Shown: positions 47,801-56,594, counted from the first letter of the stretch. The stretch: DNA of 64,000 nucleotides from Pseudorhodoferax sp. Leaf265 (GCF_001422365.1 NZ_LMMT01000015.1:97956-161955), one strand, 5' to 3'. Program-made: numbers and translations. The notes: a model not told the origin generated them from the letters alone.

Positions 47801-48969
47801 CGCGCATGCCACTGGACCAATTGAAGATCGACCAGGCCTTTGTTCGCGACGTCATCACCGACAGCAACGACGCGGCCATCGTCCGAAGCATCATCAGCTT
47901 GGGCCATGACTTGGGATTGACCGTCATGGCGGAGGGGGTGGAGGACGAGAACCAACGCGCATTTCTCGTCGCGAACTTCTGCGACAGCTTCCAGGGCTAC
48001 CTTTTTGCGCGTCCTATGCCGGTGGAGGAGCTGGAACTGTATGCCCGCCATCACCTTGAGGTGAGCTCGGAGTTGTCTTCGGCCCTCTTGCCCGTGCTCG
48101 CGCACTCCCAGCCGAACCACGATGAAGTGCTGGCTGCAGTGGCACAGGCTGTTCCCGCGATGATTGCAGTCAATGGACCAGACGAACGCTATCTGTTTGC
48201 CAACCGGGCATTCGAGAACTGGTTCGGGGTGGACTGCTCCGAGATCGTCGGCAGAACGAGCCTGCAGCTTCTGGGTCGGGCGGAGTATGAGCGCTCTTCA
48301 TCCTGGGTGAAGCGCGCCCTTGGCGGCGAGACCGTCAGTTTCGAGAAGTCATTTCCCAACCGGGTTCCGCCGGTCCATGTGGCCGTCAGCTTCATTCCTC
48401 TGAGGACTGTCAATGGGTCTCCGAATGGCTACGTCACTGTCGCACAGGACGTGACGCACCATCGGGAGGAGGCGAATCGCCTGCTCCAGCTGTCCGAGAG
48501 AGACCCGCTGACTGGCCTTCTGAACCGTCGCGGCTTCGAACGCTATCTGGAAGCCGAGGCCGCTGGCGGCCGCGGAAATCACGTGGGCCTGCTCTACGTC
48601 GACCTGGACCACTTCAAGTTGGTCAACGACGCCCAAGGGCACTTGGTCGGAGACCAGATCCTGCGCGAGCTTGGCCTCAGGCTACGCGGAGCCGTTCGGC
48701 CGGACGATGGCGTCGCACGGGTGGGTGGCGATGAGTTTGCGGTCATCCTGTCCTCGCTTCCGTCCGAGGCCTTGTGCCACGCGGCAGCCGAAGAAATTCT
48801 TCGCGTGGTTGCCCAGCCGTTTGTGGTGGGCGGCCTGGGTCTGAACATCACCGCCAGCATTGGCGTCGCATTCGGCGTGGAGCAAGGCGAGAAGTTCGAA
48901 CAGCTCGTGAAGCGCGCCGACGTCATGCTGTACCAAGCCAAGGCCGGTGGTCGCGGAAGATGGGTTTAG
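44860..48969 (+). CDS. PAS-GAF-GAF-PAS-GGDEF-EAL-PAS-GGDEF c-di-GMP signalling protein
   Basis: The 1369-residue soluble protein has, in order: PAS (about 40-160), GAF (185-340), GAF (350-505), PAS (515-630), a first GGDEF whose motif is GADEF at 711-715 (probably not a cyclase), and an EAL domain with intact EALLR (Glu843), DDFGTGYSS and AEGVE. These are followed by another PAS (about 1075-1190) and a second GGDEF with intact GGDEF at 1289-1293 and inhibitory RPDD at 1280-1283. It could both make and break c-di-GMP. No membrane segment is seen. Codon use is visibly less GC-rich than its neighbours. ATG at 44860 is used; a GTG at 44920 is an alternative. Confidence 0.88.
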   Translation: MTSRTVALDRGQHQQHPRTTVSQAVATAAASQYNEQPAASAELFRALFHDSPRPLIIYNPHTLRILAVNRAAVALYGYEVEEFRALAAPQLWAEATSAGAERAKEDATAFLRSLPLQHPTQLFRRLHARKNGQPLDVELSSTPIVFDGVAARLLHVLDLTKKMEVQRFAAQASRAQRMLSTCNEALIRAVNEEELLKRVCEVAVELGGYVLAWVGFAHNDEDRTILPAAVAGVNGHLVLEAKLSWSAQSDSGKNSAGRAIRAGRADVTFDVREDASFPIWRANVDVIGYRGIVSLPLRHRGRTLGAICFYSAAQAHVSPNELSLLQSLADDVAFGIENLRVQDEQRRLHQAVLSVGSAVSHRTGDEFFQHLVLSLVEAAGAQAGQLARFLPGGLHRCQSRSAVVGHEQLPAADFDVPNALSHQVRTNEVWFAAGDACAAYPDVRLVERVEAEAFAIHRLDDVHGEPIGFLAVLYRASQPQSKFVEAMLRIFAARASAELQRLQSDARLRSQASLLDKAQDAIYVRDLDHRILTWNQGCERIFGWTADEMVGRDATQFGSGTLAEKLARHEILLKEGAWSGEATHARKDGHLVQVETRWSLVRDEQGRPMSVLSISTDITTRKEAEQAVHRLAFFDTLTGLPNRQSFNAALRANRCGATTAVGAGALLFINIDRFKLVNETLGHSKGDVLLKLASKRLQSAVMPTGYLAHIGADEFVVLLAPTLDTMEDAQAHAGEVSRRIMQAFKEPFRLEEFVHVASVCVGIAPFLGDAVSDEELLQHADLAMIQAKSVGRGVARFYDPRLHTAASERAALEKDLRHAVERAEFSLHFQPQLHRDGRLVGAEALLRWKHPERGMVSPARFVPIAEDTGLILGIGAWVLETACAQLAAWQGDGAVAPFGHMTVSVNVSASQFRQDDFVEQVDACLRRHNVRPSSLKIELTESLLVYDMESIIQKMRQLRSIGVGLSLDDFGTGYSSLSYLTRMPLDQLKIDQAFVRDVITDSNDAAIVRSIISLGHDLGLTVMAEGVEDENQRAFLVANFCDSFQGYLFARPMPVEELELYARHHLEVSSELSSALLPVLAHSQPNHDEVLAAVAQAVPAMIAVNGPDERYLFANRAFENWFGVDCSEIVGRTSLQLLGRAEYERSSSWVKRALGGETVSFEKSFPNRVPPVHVAVSFIPLRTVNGSPNGYVTVAQDVTHHREEANRLLQLSERDPLTGLLNRRGFERYLEAEAAGGRGNHVGLLYVDLDHFKLVNDAQGHLVGDQILRELGLRLRGAVRPDDGVARVGGDEFAVILSSLPSEALCHAAAEEILRVVAQPFVVGGLGLNITASIGVAFGVEQGEKFEQLVKRADVMLYQAKAGGRGRWV

Positions 48970-49169
48970 TGCGGTCGATGAGAGGTGTTCCGCAAGGAGC
49001 AGGCGCCGGTTTTTCCGGTCGCGGTATGCCGCGACAACGACGGCCGGCATCCAGGCCATGGTGGCATCGCGTGGCGCGGGACACGGTTGCGCGGGGCTGA
49101 CCGCGCACCGAGTGGCCTCAGCCGCAGGGCCTCGCTTGTGCCAGGCATTGCGGGATGGCCGCGCCGACT

Positions 49170-49191
49170 CAATAATTAGCGGTAATTATTG
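49170..49191. promoter_or_regulatory. Palindromic operator upstream of the mat-operon GntR gene
   Basis: CAATAATTA-GCGG-TAATTATTG is a perfect 9-bp inverted repeat with a 4-base spacer, an AT-rich island 57 bases before the GntR start in otherwise GC-rich DNA. Size and position suit an autoregulatory dimer site of a FadR/FCD-type GntR repressor. Confidence 0.6.
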
Positions 49192-49247
49192 AAAATTACG
49201 GTGTTGCCGGCGGCCCTGCGCGGCGCGCCTGCGCCGCCCACCACGCC

Positions 49248-49916
49248 ATGCGTCCGTTCCGAAGCTCCCTGCACGACGAAGTCGCCGAGCGGCTGCGCAC
49301 GCTGATCTTCGATGGCGAACTCGCGCCCGGCAGCTTCATCGACGAGCCCGCGCTGTGCGCCAGCATGGCGATCTCGCGCACGCCGCTGCGCGAGGCGCTC
49401 AAGGTGCTCGCGGCCGAGGGCCTGGTGCGGCACGAGCCGCGCCGCGGCAGCTTCGTGAACCAGGTGACGGCGCAGGACCTGGACCAGATCTTCCCCATGC
49501 TCGCGCTGCTGGAAGGCCGCGCCGCGTTCGAGGCCGCCCAGCAGGCCAGCGACGCCGAACTGCAGGCGCTGCAGGACCTGCACGCGCGGCTGCAGCGCCA
49601 TGCCCGGGCGCGCCGAATTCCCGACTACTACGCCGCCAACGTCGCCATCCACGAAGCCATCATCGCGTTGGCCGACAACCCGTGGCTGGCCATGGTGATC
49701 GGCGACCTGCGCAAGCTGGCCAAGCTCGCGCGGCTGCAGCAGCTGCAGGCGCCCGGCCGGCTGGAGCAAAGCTGCGCCGAGCACCTCGCGGTGTTCGCCG
49801 CGCTGCAGGCGCGCGATGCACCAGCGGCGCAGGCCGCCATGCACGAGCACCTGGTGCGCCAGCGCGAGGCGCTGCGCGAGGTGGCGCGCAGCCAGGCCAA
49901 CCGGATCGCTCCCTGA
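49248..49916 (+). CDS. GntR-family (FCD-type) regulator of the malonate operon
   Basis: The 222-residue regulator has an N-terminal winged HTH (VAERLRTLIFDGELAPGSFIDEPALCASMAISRTPLREALKVLAAEGL). The FCD effector domain has DYYAANVAIHEAII and a His-rich metal/ligand site (EHLAVFAALQARD, AAMHEHL). Being the first gene before malonyl-CoA decarboxylase, it fits a MatR-type repressor responding to malonate or malonyl-CoA. A strong palindrome lies upstream. Confidence 0.88.
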   Translation: MRPFRSSLHDEVAERLRTLIFDGELAPGSFIDEPALCASMAISRTPLREALKVLAAEGLVRHEPRRGSFVNQVTAQDLDQIFPMLALLEGRAAFEAAQQASDAELQALQDLHARLQRHARARRIPDYYAANVAIHEAIIALADNPWLAMVIGDLRKLAKLARLQQLQAPGRLEQSCAEHLAVFAALQARDAPAAQAAMHEHLVRQREALREVARSQANRIAP

Positions 49917-49938
49917 ACATGCATTGCAAGGACACACC

Positions 49939-51360
49939 ATGAACGCCACCGACTGGATTGCCCGCAGCCTGGCGCTGCTCAAACCGGCCGCCAAGCCGCC
50001 GGCCGCCACCCCGGACGCGCCCCGCCCGATGGCCGAGCGCCTGCGCGCCACGCTGCGCCGCGAGCCCGAAGCGCTGACGCCCAGCGCGCTGCGCCGCCTG
50101 CTGGCGCAACTGCAGGCCGTGGTCGACCCGCATGTCAGCGAGGCCGAGGCCGGCCGCCGCGCCCAGAAGGTCATGGCCTGGTACGGCACGGCCACGGCAC
50201 CCGAGCGGCGCGACCTGTGGCTGCTGCTGGTCGAGCAGTTCGCACCCGATGCCGACGAGGTGCGCGCCGCGCGCGAGCACTACGACGCCGTGCACGGCAC
50301 GGCCGACCAGGGCGCCGCCGAGATCCGGCTGCGCAGCGCCTTCATCTCGCCGCGCACGCGCATGCTGCAGCGCTTCGCCGTCGATCCGCAGGGCCTGCAC
50401 TTCCTGGTCGACCTGCGCGCCGAACTGCTGCCGCAGCTCAAGTCCGAGCGCCGGCTGCAGCCGCTGGATGCCGAACTGGCGGCGCTGTTCTCCAGCTGGT
50501 TCGACCTGCCGTTCCTGGAGCTGCGCCGCATCAGCTGGGACTCGCCGGCCTCGCTGATCGAAAAGCTCATCAAGTACGAGGCCGTGCACGACATCCGCAG
50601 CTGGGCCGACGTGAAGAACCGGCTCGACAGCGACCGCCGCTGCTACGGTTTCTTCCACCCGCGGATGCAGAACGAGCCGCTGATCTTCGTCGAGGTGGCG
50701 CTGATCGACCACCTGGCCGGCGGCATCGCGCCGCTGCTGGACGAGCAGGCGGCCGTGCACGACATCGGCAAGGCCACGACGGCGATCTTCTACTCCATCA
50801 GCAACACCCAGACCGGGCTGCGCGGCGTCTCGTTCGGCGACTCGCTGATCAAGCGCGTCGTGGAGACGCTGCGCGCCGAGTTCCCCAAGCTCAAGCAGTT
50901 CGCCACGCTGTCGCCGATCCCGGGCTTTCGTGCCTGGCTGGCCAGGAATGCGGACGGCATGCTGGCGCGCATGCCCGACAAGGCGCGCGCCGAACTCGGC
51001 CGCGCGCTGGGCGCCAAGGCGCCGGATGCCGGGCATGTGCTGGCCGCCACCGAGCACGTGCTGACGCTGGAGGAAAAATCCCCCGCGCGCCAGTTCCTGC
51101 TGCGCTGTGCGGCCGAGTACCTGGGCCGCGAGCTCGACCAGGGCCGCCCGCTCGACCCCGTCGCGCGCTTCCACCTGGGCAACGGCGCGCGCGTGGAGCG
51201 GCTCAACTGGGCCGGCGACCCGTCGCCCAAGGGCCTCAAGCAGTCCTGCGGGCTCATGGTCAACTATCTGTACGATCTGCGCCGGCTCGACAAGCACCGG
51301 GCCATGACGGCGGCGGGAAACATCCCGCTGTCGTCCGAGGTCGAGCGCTGGCTGCTCTGA
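49939..51360 (+). CDS. matA: Malonyl-CoA decarboxylase
   Basis: The 473-residue protein matches the bacterial MCD/MatA family. A helical N-terminal domain leads into the catalytic domain with FFHPRMQNEPLIFVEVAL, IFYSISNTQTGLRGVSFG and FATLSPIPGF, and the late CAAEYL plus FHLGNGARVERLNW. The Ser/His catalytic pair is expected in those regions (SPIPGF and FHLGNG). It releases acetyl-CoA and CO2 from malonyl-CoA. The gene sits 22 bases after the GntR stop. Confidence 0.92.
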   Translation: MNATDWIARSLALLKPAAKPPAATPDAPRPMAERLRATLRREPEALTPSALRRLLAQLQAVVDPHVSEAEAGRRAQKVMAWYGTATAPERRDLWLLLVEQFAPDADEVRAAREHYDAVHGTADQGAAEIRLRSAFISPRTRMLQRFAVDPQGLHFLVDLRAELLPQLKSERRLQPLDAELAALFSSWFDLPFLELRRISWDSPASLIEKLIKYEAVHDIRSWADVKNRLDSDRRCYGFFHPRMQNEPLIFVEVALIDHLAGGIAPLLDEQAAVHDIGKATTAIFYSISNTQTGLRGVSFGDSLIKRVVETLRAEFPKLKQFATLSPIPGFRAWLARNADGMLARMPDKARAELGRALGAKAPDAGHVLAATEHVLTLEEKSPARQFLLRCAAEYLGRELDQGRPLDPVARFHLGNGARVERLNWAGDPSPKGLKQSCGLMVNYLYDLRRLDKHRAMTAAGNIPLSSEVERWLL

Positions 51361-51415
51361 GCAGCACACCGAGGCGGCGGCAGACCGCCTTGTTCCACAA
51401 CGAAGGAGACACGAC

Positions 51416-52402
51416 ATGCACGTTCCCATCACGCGCCGCGGCGCCTTGCAGCTGGCTGGCGCAGGCCTGCTGCCCGCCGCGCTGGCGGCCCGCGCGCAGT
51501 CCGGCTGGCCCGGCAAACCCGTCACGCTGGTCGTGCCGTTCCCGGCCGGCGGCGGCACCGATGCCTTCGCGCGGCCGCTGGCCGCGCAGTTCGCCAAGCT
51601 CACGGGCAAGACGCTGGTCATCGACAACAAGGGCGGCGCCGGCGGCACCGTGGGCGCCAGCGCCGCGGCCAGGCTGCAGCCCGATGGCTACGGCCTCTTC
51701 ATGGGCGCCGTGCACCACGCCATCGCGCCCTCGATGTACCCCAGGCTCGACTACGACCTGGAGAAGGACTTCATCCCGCTCGCGCTGCTGGCCAACGTGC
51801 CGCAGGTGGTGGTGGTGAACCCCAGGCGCGTGGAGGCCGGCGATCTCAAGAGCTTCCTCGCGCTCGTCAAGCGCAACCCGGCGCGCTACAACTACGCCTC
51901 GGCCGGTGCCGGCACCTCGCACCACCTGGCGGGCGAGCTGTTCAAGCAGCAGACCGGCACCTTCATCACGCACATTCCCTACCGCGGTGCCGGCCCCGCG
52001 CTGGCCGACCTGATCGCCGGCAACGTGGACGTGATGTTCGACGGCCTGGGCTCGTCCGCGGCCCACATCAAGGGCGGCCGCATCAAGCCGCTGATGGTGT
52101 CGGGCGGCAAGCGCAATCCTTCGCTGCCCGACGTGCCCTGCGCGGCCGAGGTCGGCCTGCCCGACTACACCGTGACCACCTGGTATGGCCTGTGGGCGCC
52201 CAAGGGCACGCCGGCCGACATCCAGGCCCGCGTGGTCGAGGAGGTGCAGCGCGCCGGCGCAACGGATGAGATCAAGACGGTCTGGGCCAGCAACGGCGCA
52301 GAATTCGGTACCCTCACGCCCGCGCAGTTCGGCCGCTTCGTGAGCGCCGAGATCAAGCGCTGGGCCGCCGTCGTGCAAGCGTCCGGCGCAAAACTCGAAT
52401 GA
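51416..52402 (+). CDS. Bug/TctC-family periplasmic binding protein of the malonate operon
   Basis: The 328-residue protein has a signal sequence (ALQLAGAGLLPAALAARAQ, with a twin-Arg-like RRG start). Bug signatures include WPGKPVTLVVPFPAGGGTDAFARP, DNKGGAGGTVGA, LQPDGYGLFMG, HIPYRGAGPALADLIAG and GRIKPLMV. It lies between matA and matB, so it probably captures malonate or a related acid. It stands where a carrier or permease might be expected. Confidence 0.92.
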   Translation: MHVPITRRGALQLAGAGLLPAALAARAQSGWPGKPVTLVVPFPAGGGTDAFARPLAAQFAKLTGKTLVIDNKGGAGGTVGASAAARLQPDGYGLFMGAVHHAIAPSMYPRLDYDLEKDFIPLALLANVPQVVVVNPRRVEAGDLKSFLALVKRNPARYNYASAGAGTSHHLAGELFKQQTGTFITHIPYRGAGPALADLIAGNVDVMFDGLGSSAAHIKGGRIKPLMVSGGKRNPSLPDVPCAAEVGLPDYTVTTWYGLWAPKGTPADIQARVVEEVQRAGATDEIKTVWASNGAEFGTLTPAQFGRFVSAEIKRWAAVVQASGAKLE

Positions 52403-52421
52403 GCCTTTCCTTCCCGTCACC

Positions 52422-53975
52422 ATGAGCACCGCCACCGAGAACCAGAACCTCTACGCCGCCTTGCGCGCGGCGTTCCCCGCCGACCTGGACGCCACCGCCA
52501 TCGATGCCACCGAGCCTGGCGGCCAGCCCTTGCGCTACAGCTGGCGCGACATCGAGCGCGCCAGCGCCATGGTGGCCAACCTGCTGGAGTCGCTGGAGCT
52601 GCCGCCGGCCTCGCGCATCGCCGTGCAGGTCGAGAAATCGGTCGAAGCCGTGCTGCTGTACCTGGCCACGCTGCGCGCGGGCCATGTGTTCCTGCCGCTC
52701 AACACGGCCTACCAGAGCGCCGAAATCGGCTATTTCGTCGGCAACGCCGAGCCGGCCGTGGTGGTCTGCAGCCCGGCCAACCATGGCTGGGTCAGCAAGA
52801 TCGCGTTCCAGGCCGGCACGCGCTACGTGTTCACGCTGGGCGAGGACCGCAGCGGCACGCTGCTCGAACGCGCCGCGCACTGCAGCGACCTGCATGAACC
52901 CGTGCCGCGCGCGGCCGACGACCTGGCCGCCATCCTGTACACCAGCGGCACCACGGGCCGCAGCAAGGGCGCCATGCTGAGCCATGGCAACCTGCTCAGC
53001 AACGCGCGCGTGCTCAAGGATTACTGGGGCTGGCAGCAGGGCGACGTGCTGCTGCACGCACTGCCCATCTTCCACGTGCATGGCCTGTTCGTGGCGCTGC
53101 ACGGCGCGCTGATCAACGGCAGCAAGATGCTGTGGATGGCCAAGTTCGATCCCAAGGTGGCGATCGCCAAGCTGCCCGAGGCGACGGTCTTCATGGGCGT
53201 GCCCACGCTCTATGTGCGCATGCTGGCCGAGCCCGCGCTCACGAAGGACGCGGTGCGCCACATGCGCCTGTTCATCTCCGGCTCGGCGCCGCTGTTGATC
53301 GAGACCTTCAAAGACTGGCAGGCGCGCACCGGCCACACCATCCTGGAGCGCTACGGCATGAGCGAAACCGCCATGCTGACCTCCAACCCCTACCGTGCCG
53401 CGGACGGCGAGCGCCGCGGCGGCACGGTTGGTTTCCCGTTGCCGGGCGTGGACCTGCGCGTGGTGGACGATGCGGGCCAGCCGGTACCGCAGGGCGAGAT
53501 CGGCGGCATCCAGGTGCGTGGCCCCAACGTGTTCCAGGGCTACTGGCGCATGCCCGAGAAGACGGCCGAGGAGTTCACGGCGGACGGCTTCTTCAAGACC
53601 GGCGACGTGGGCCGCGTGGACGCCGCCGGTTACGTGACCATCGTGGGCCGCAGCAAGGACCTCATCATCAGCGGCGGCTACAACGTCTACCCGGCCGAGA
53701 TCGAGGGCTTCCTGAACGAGATGCCGGGCGTGGCCGAGAGCGCCGTGGTCGGCGTGCCGCACCCGGATTTCGGCGAAGTCGGCGTGGCCGTGCTGATCGG
53801 CAAGCCCGGCGCGATGCTGGACGGCGAGGCGCTGCTGGGGGCGCTCAGGCAGCAACTGGCCAACTTCAAGATCCCCAAGCGCGCCTTCGTGGTCGACAGC
53901 CTGCCGCGCAACACCATGGGCAAGGTGCAGAAGAACCTGCTGCGCGAGCAGCACAGGGGCTTGTTCGCTTCCTAG
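52422..53975 (+). CDS. matB: Malonyl-CoA synthetase
   Basis: The 517-residue AMP-forming ligase has P-loop YTSGTTGRSKGAML, PIFHVHGLFVAL, the ERYGMSET motif, DGFFKTGDVGR, VGRSKDLIISGGYNVYP and the terminal Lys in PRNTMGKVQK. Context after malonyl-CoA decarboxylase makes malonate the substrate: malonate + CoA + ATP to malonyl-CoA, which MatA then decarboxylates. The stop overlaps a convergent GAF gene by a shared CTAG. Confidence 0.9.
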   Translation: MSTATENQNLYAALRAAFPADLDATAIDATEPGGQPLRYSWRDIERASAMVANLLESLELPPASRIAVQVEKSVEAVLLYLATLRAGHVFLPLNTAYQSAEIGYFVGNAEPAVVVCSPANHGWVSKIAFQAGTRYVFTLGEDRSGTLLERAAHCSDLHEPVPRAADDLAAILYTSGTTGRSKGAMLSHGNLLSNARVLKDYWGWQQGDVLLHALPIFHVHGLFVALHGALINGSKMLWMAKFDPKVAIAKLPEATVFMGVPTLYVRMLAEPALTKDAVRHMRLFISGSAPLLIETFKDWQARTGHTILERYGMSETAMLTSNPYRAADGERRGGTVGFPLPGVDLRVVDDAGQPVPQGEIGGIQVRGPNVFQGYWRMPEKTAEEFTADGFFKTGDVGRVDAAGYVTIVGRSKDLIISGGYNVYPAEIEGFLNEMPGVAESAVVGVPHPDFGEVGVAVLIGKPGAMLDGEALLGALRQQLANFKIPKRAFVVDSLPRNTMGKVQKNLLREQHRGLFAS

Positions 53976-54484
53976 CGCGCAGCACCGCGGGGTGACAGCC
54001 GGTCGGCGAGCAGGCGCGCCGTGTAGCGCAAGCGGTCGATGTCCGCGCCGGGCTGCACGCCGCGGCTGAAGCAGCACAGCGTGCCGTAGATGCGTCCGTC
54101 GGCGAGCCGCACGGGCGTGCTCAGGTGCGTGCCGATCGGAAACCCCGGATCGGGCGCCCTTCCCGAGGCGACGTAGGGCGCGGCATCGTCCATGCGCTCG
54201 GGCAGCCGGCCGTCCACCACGCGCAGGCACCAGCTTTCCTCGACCGGGTCGCACATGCCGGGCTGCAGCAGCGGAAAATCCGGCGCGCTGTCCACGGCCT
54301 GCAGGGTGCGCAGGCCATCGGCGAGCCGCGACACGAAGGCCACGTCCATGCCCAGCCGTACACGCAGCAGCTGCAGCACCTCCTGCACCGCCGCCGGCAG
54401 CGCCGGGTCGGCCCCGTCGCAGGTGGCCACCAGCAGCTCGCAGATCCTCACGTCCAGGTCGTCGGGGTTGTAGTTCAGGGGCAT
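53972..54484 (-). CDS. GAF-domain protein
   Basis: The 170-residue protein is essentially one GAF domain: LLRVRLGMDVAFVSRLADGLRTLQAVD, WCLRVVDGRLPERMDDA, HLSTPVRLADGRIYGTLCCFSR. It lacks an output domain. Function and ligand are unknown; it may sense small molecules for another partner. The start gives MPLNYNPDDLDVRICELL. Confidence 0.82.
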   Translation of the reverse strand: MPLNYNPDDLDVRICELLVATCDGADPALPAAVQEVLQLLRVRLGMDVAFVSRLADGLRTLQAVDSAPDFPLLQPGMCDPVEESWCLRVVDGRLPERMDDAAPYVASGRAPDPGFPIGTHLSTPVRLADGRIYGTLCCFSRGVQPGADIDRLRYTARLLADRLSPRGAAR

Positions 54485-54614
54485 GCCAGACTGTCGTCCT
54501 CTCGCATCCTTGTGGGGTGTTTGCTCGCGGGCTCGGCGCCGCCGGTTGCCGCAGTCTAGCCACAGCCGCAATCGCCTGTGCCGCGGAGGGACGGGCCCTG
54601 CGCAGCCGGTCCGC

Positions 54615-55490
54615 TCAGACCGGCGGTTCTGCCAGTGCCTCGGCCAGGCACTGCGCCGTTGCACGCACGCGGGCCGTGCGCTGCAGGTCCGGGTGCATGA
54701 CCAGCCAGACCTCGTGCGGGCGCGCACGCTGCCGCCCGGGCCAGACGCGGACCAGGCCTTCGCGCTCGCCCATGCGCACCGGCATCTCGCCCAGGCCGAT
54801 GCCGGCCGCGACCGCCTTGCGCAGCAGCAGGCTGGAGTTGACCGCCATCGCGATGCGGGCCTGGCGTGCCGGCATCTCGGCCACGGTCGCGCAGGCCTTG
54901 TTCTCCAGGTAGGGGGCGTAGGCCACGATCTGGTGGCCGCGCAGTTCGTCCTCTGCCCGGGGGGCGCCGCAGCGTGCGAGGTAGGCGGCGCTGGCGAACA
55001 GGCCCACGGGCCAGGACGCCACGCGGCGCACCACGAGGTCCGGCGCTTCGGGCCGCACGTTGCGCAGGGCGATGTCGGCCTGACGCCGGCCGAGGTTGAG
55101 CACCTGGGTGGAGACCTCCAGGTCCACACGGATCTGCGGCCAGCGTTGCTGCAGGCGGTCGATGGCGGGCAGCAGGAATTCCACGGCGATGGTGTCCGAA
55201 CTGGTCACGCGCACCAACCCCGTGGGGTTTTCGTCCTGGCCCTCGATCTTGCTGCGCAGGTCCAGGGCCGCGGTTTCCATGCGCCGTGCCGCGTGGAGCG
55301 CGGCTTCGCCGGCCGTGGTGAGCAGGTAGCCGTCCCGGGCGCGCAGGAACAGCTTGGCACCGAGTTCGGCTTCCAGCGCATTCAGGCGCCGCCCCACCGT
55401 GGCCTGGTCGATGGCCAGGCTGCGCGCCGCCGCGCGCAGCGAAGGCTGGCGCGTCACGGCAAGGAAGATGCGGGCGTCGTCCCAGTTCAT
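54615..55490 (-). CDS. LysR-family transcriptional regulator
   Basis: The 291-residue regulator has a variant LysR HTH (IFLAVTRQPSLRAAARSLAIDQATVGRRLNALEAELGAKLFLRAR) and an effector domain (LVRVTSSDTIAVEFLLPAIDRLQQRWPQI, ADIALRNVRP, GIGLGEMPVRMG). It is divergent from a quinone-oxidoreductase-like gene and probably controls it. Confidence 0.9.
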   Translation of the reverse strand: MNWDDARIFLAVTRQPSLRAAARSLAIDQATVGRRLNALEAELGAKLFLRARDGYLLTTAGEAALHAARRMETAALDLRSKIEGQDENPTGLVRVTSSDTIAVEFLLPAIDRLQQRWPQIRVDLEVSTQVLNLGRRQADIALRNVRPEAPDLVVRRVASWPVGLFASAAYLARCGAPRAEDELRGHQIVAYAPYLENKACATVAEMPARQARIAMAVNSSLLLRKAVAAGIGLGEMPVRMGEREGLVRVWPGRQRARPHEVWLVMHPDLQRTARVRATAQCLAEALAEPPV

Positions 55491-55512
55491 GGCTGTTGTG
55501 GTGATGCAGATT

Positions 55513-55540
55513 TGCAGCACTGTAGAGCGAAATCGCTGCA
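55513..55540. promoter_or_regulatory. Inverted repeat between LysR and quinone-reductase genes
   Basis: TGCAGC (55513-55518) and GCTGCA (55535-55540) form a 6-bp inverted repeat with a 16-base spacer in the 86-base divergent spacer. It may be part of the LysR site; weak because the arms are GC-rich. Confidence 0.3.
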
Positions 55541-55576
55541 CCTTGCCTGCGCCGTCCGGGCCTAAGCTGCGCAGCC

Positions 55577-56581
55577 ATGACACACCACACCATGCAAGCC
55601 ATCGTCTTCGACCACTTCGGCGGCCCCGAAGTGCTCGTGGCCCGCGCCGTCCCGCGCCCCGAACTCCGCCCGCACGACCTGCTGGTGCGCAACGCCGCCA
55701 TCGGCGTGAACCGTGCCGACGTCGCACACCGCAAGGGCGCCTATGGCCGCGCCCATTTCGGCGACGCCGACACCATGGGCCTGGAGATCGCCGGCACCGT
55801 GGTGGAGGTGGGGCCGCAGGTGCAGGGCTTCGCCGTGGGCGACCGCGTGATGGGCATCGTGGGCGGCGGTGCCTACGCCGAGTACTCGCGCATCGACCAC
55901 CGCATGGCCATGCCGGTGCCGCCGGGCCTGGCACTGGCCGATGCGGGCGCGGTGGCCGAGGTCTTCGTGACCGCGCACGAGGCCTTGTTCCACCTGGCCC
56001 GGCTGCAGGCCGGCGAATCGGTGCTGGTGCATGCGGCGGCGGGCGGCGTCGGCTCGGCCGCGGTGCAGCTGGCGCATGCGGCCGGGGCGCGCGTGTTCGC
56101 CACGGCCAGCGGCGACAAGCGCGCGGCCGTGGCGGGCTTCGGCGCCGATGTCTTCATCGACCACCGCGGCGAGGACTTCCAAGCCGTCGTGGCGCGCGAA
56201 ACCGGGGGCCAGGGCGTGGACGTGGTGATCGACTTCGTCGGCGCGCCCTACCTGGAGCGCAACCTGCGTTCGCTCGCGCTCGGCGGACGCCTGGTCGTCG
56301 TGGGCCTGCTGGGCGGCGCCGAGCCAGCACCCCTGCCGATGGACCTGCTGCTGTTCCGCCACCTGCAGATCTTCGGCACGGTGATGAAGTCGCGCCCGCC
56401 CGCCGTCAAGCAGGCCATGGTGCAGCGCTTCGCCGCGCGTTGGCTGCCCGCGCTGGCGGATGGCAGCATCCGGCCTGTGATCGACAGCCGCTACCCGCTG
56501 GCCCAGGCCGCCCAGGCGCACCGGCGCATGGAATCGGGGCAGAGCGTGGGCAAGATCCTGCTGCTGCCGGACGCGGCCTGA
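55577..56581 (+). CDS. Quinone oxidoreductase/PIG3-like NAD(P)H medium-chain reductase
   Basis: The 334-residue MDR protein has AIVFDHFGGPEVLVAR, GVNRADVAHRKGAY, GLEIAGTVVEVG, AGGVGSAAVQLAHAAGARVFATAS (nucleotide binding) and VVGLLGGAE. It lacks zinc ligands, as expected of the PIG3/QOR branch. It likely reduces quinones or enals with NADPH; the specific substrate is unknown. Divergent from LysR. Confidence 0.88.
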   Translation: MTHHTMQAIVFDHFGGPEVLVARAVPRPELRPHDLLVRNAAIGVNRADVAHRKGAYGRAHFGDADTMGLEIAGTVVEVGPQVQGFAVGDRVMGIVGGGAYAEYSRIDHRMAMPVPPGLALADAGAVAEVFVTAHEALFHLARLQAGESVLVHAAAGGVGSAAVQLAHAAGARVFATASGDKRAAVAGFGADVFIDHRGEDFQAVVARETGGQGVDVVIDFVGAPYLERNLRSLALGGRLVVVGLLGGAEPAPLPMDLLLFRHLQIFGTVMKSRPPAVKQAMVQRFAARWLPALADGSIRPVIDSRYPLAQAAQAHRRMESGQSVGKILLLPDAA

Positions 56582-56594
56582 GCGGGCGATGCGG

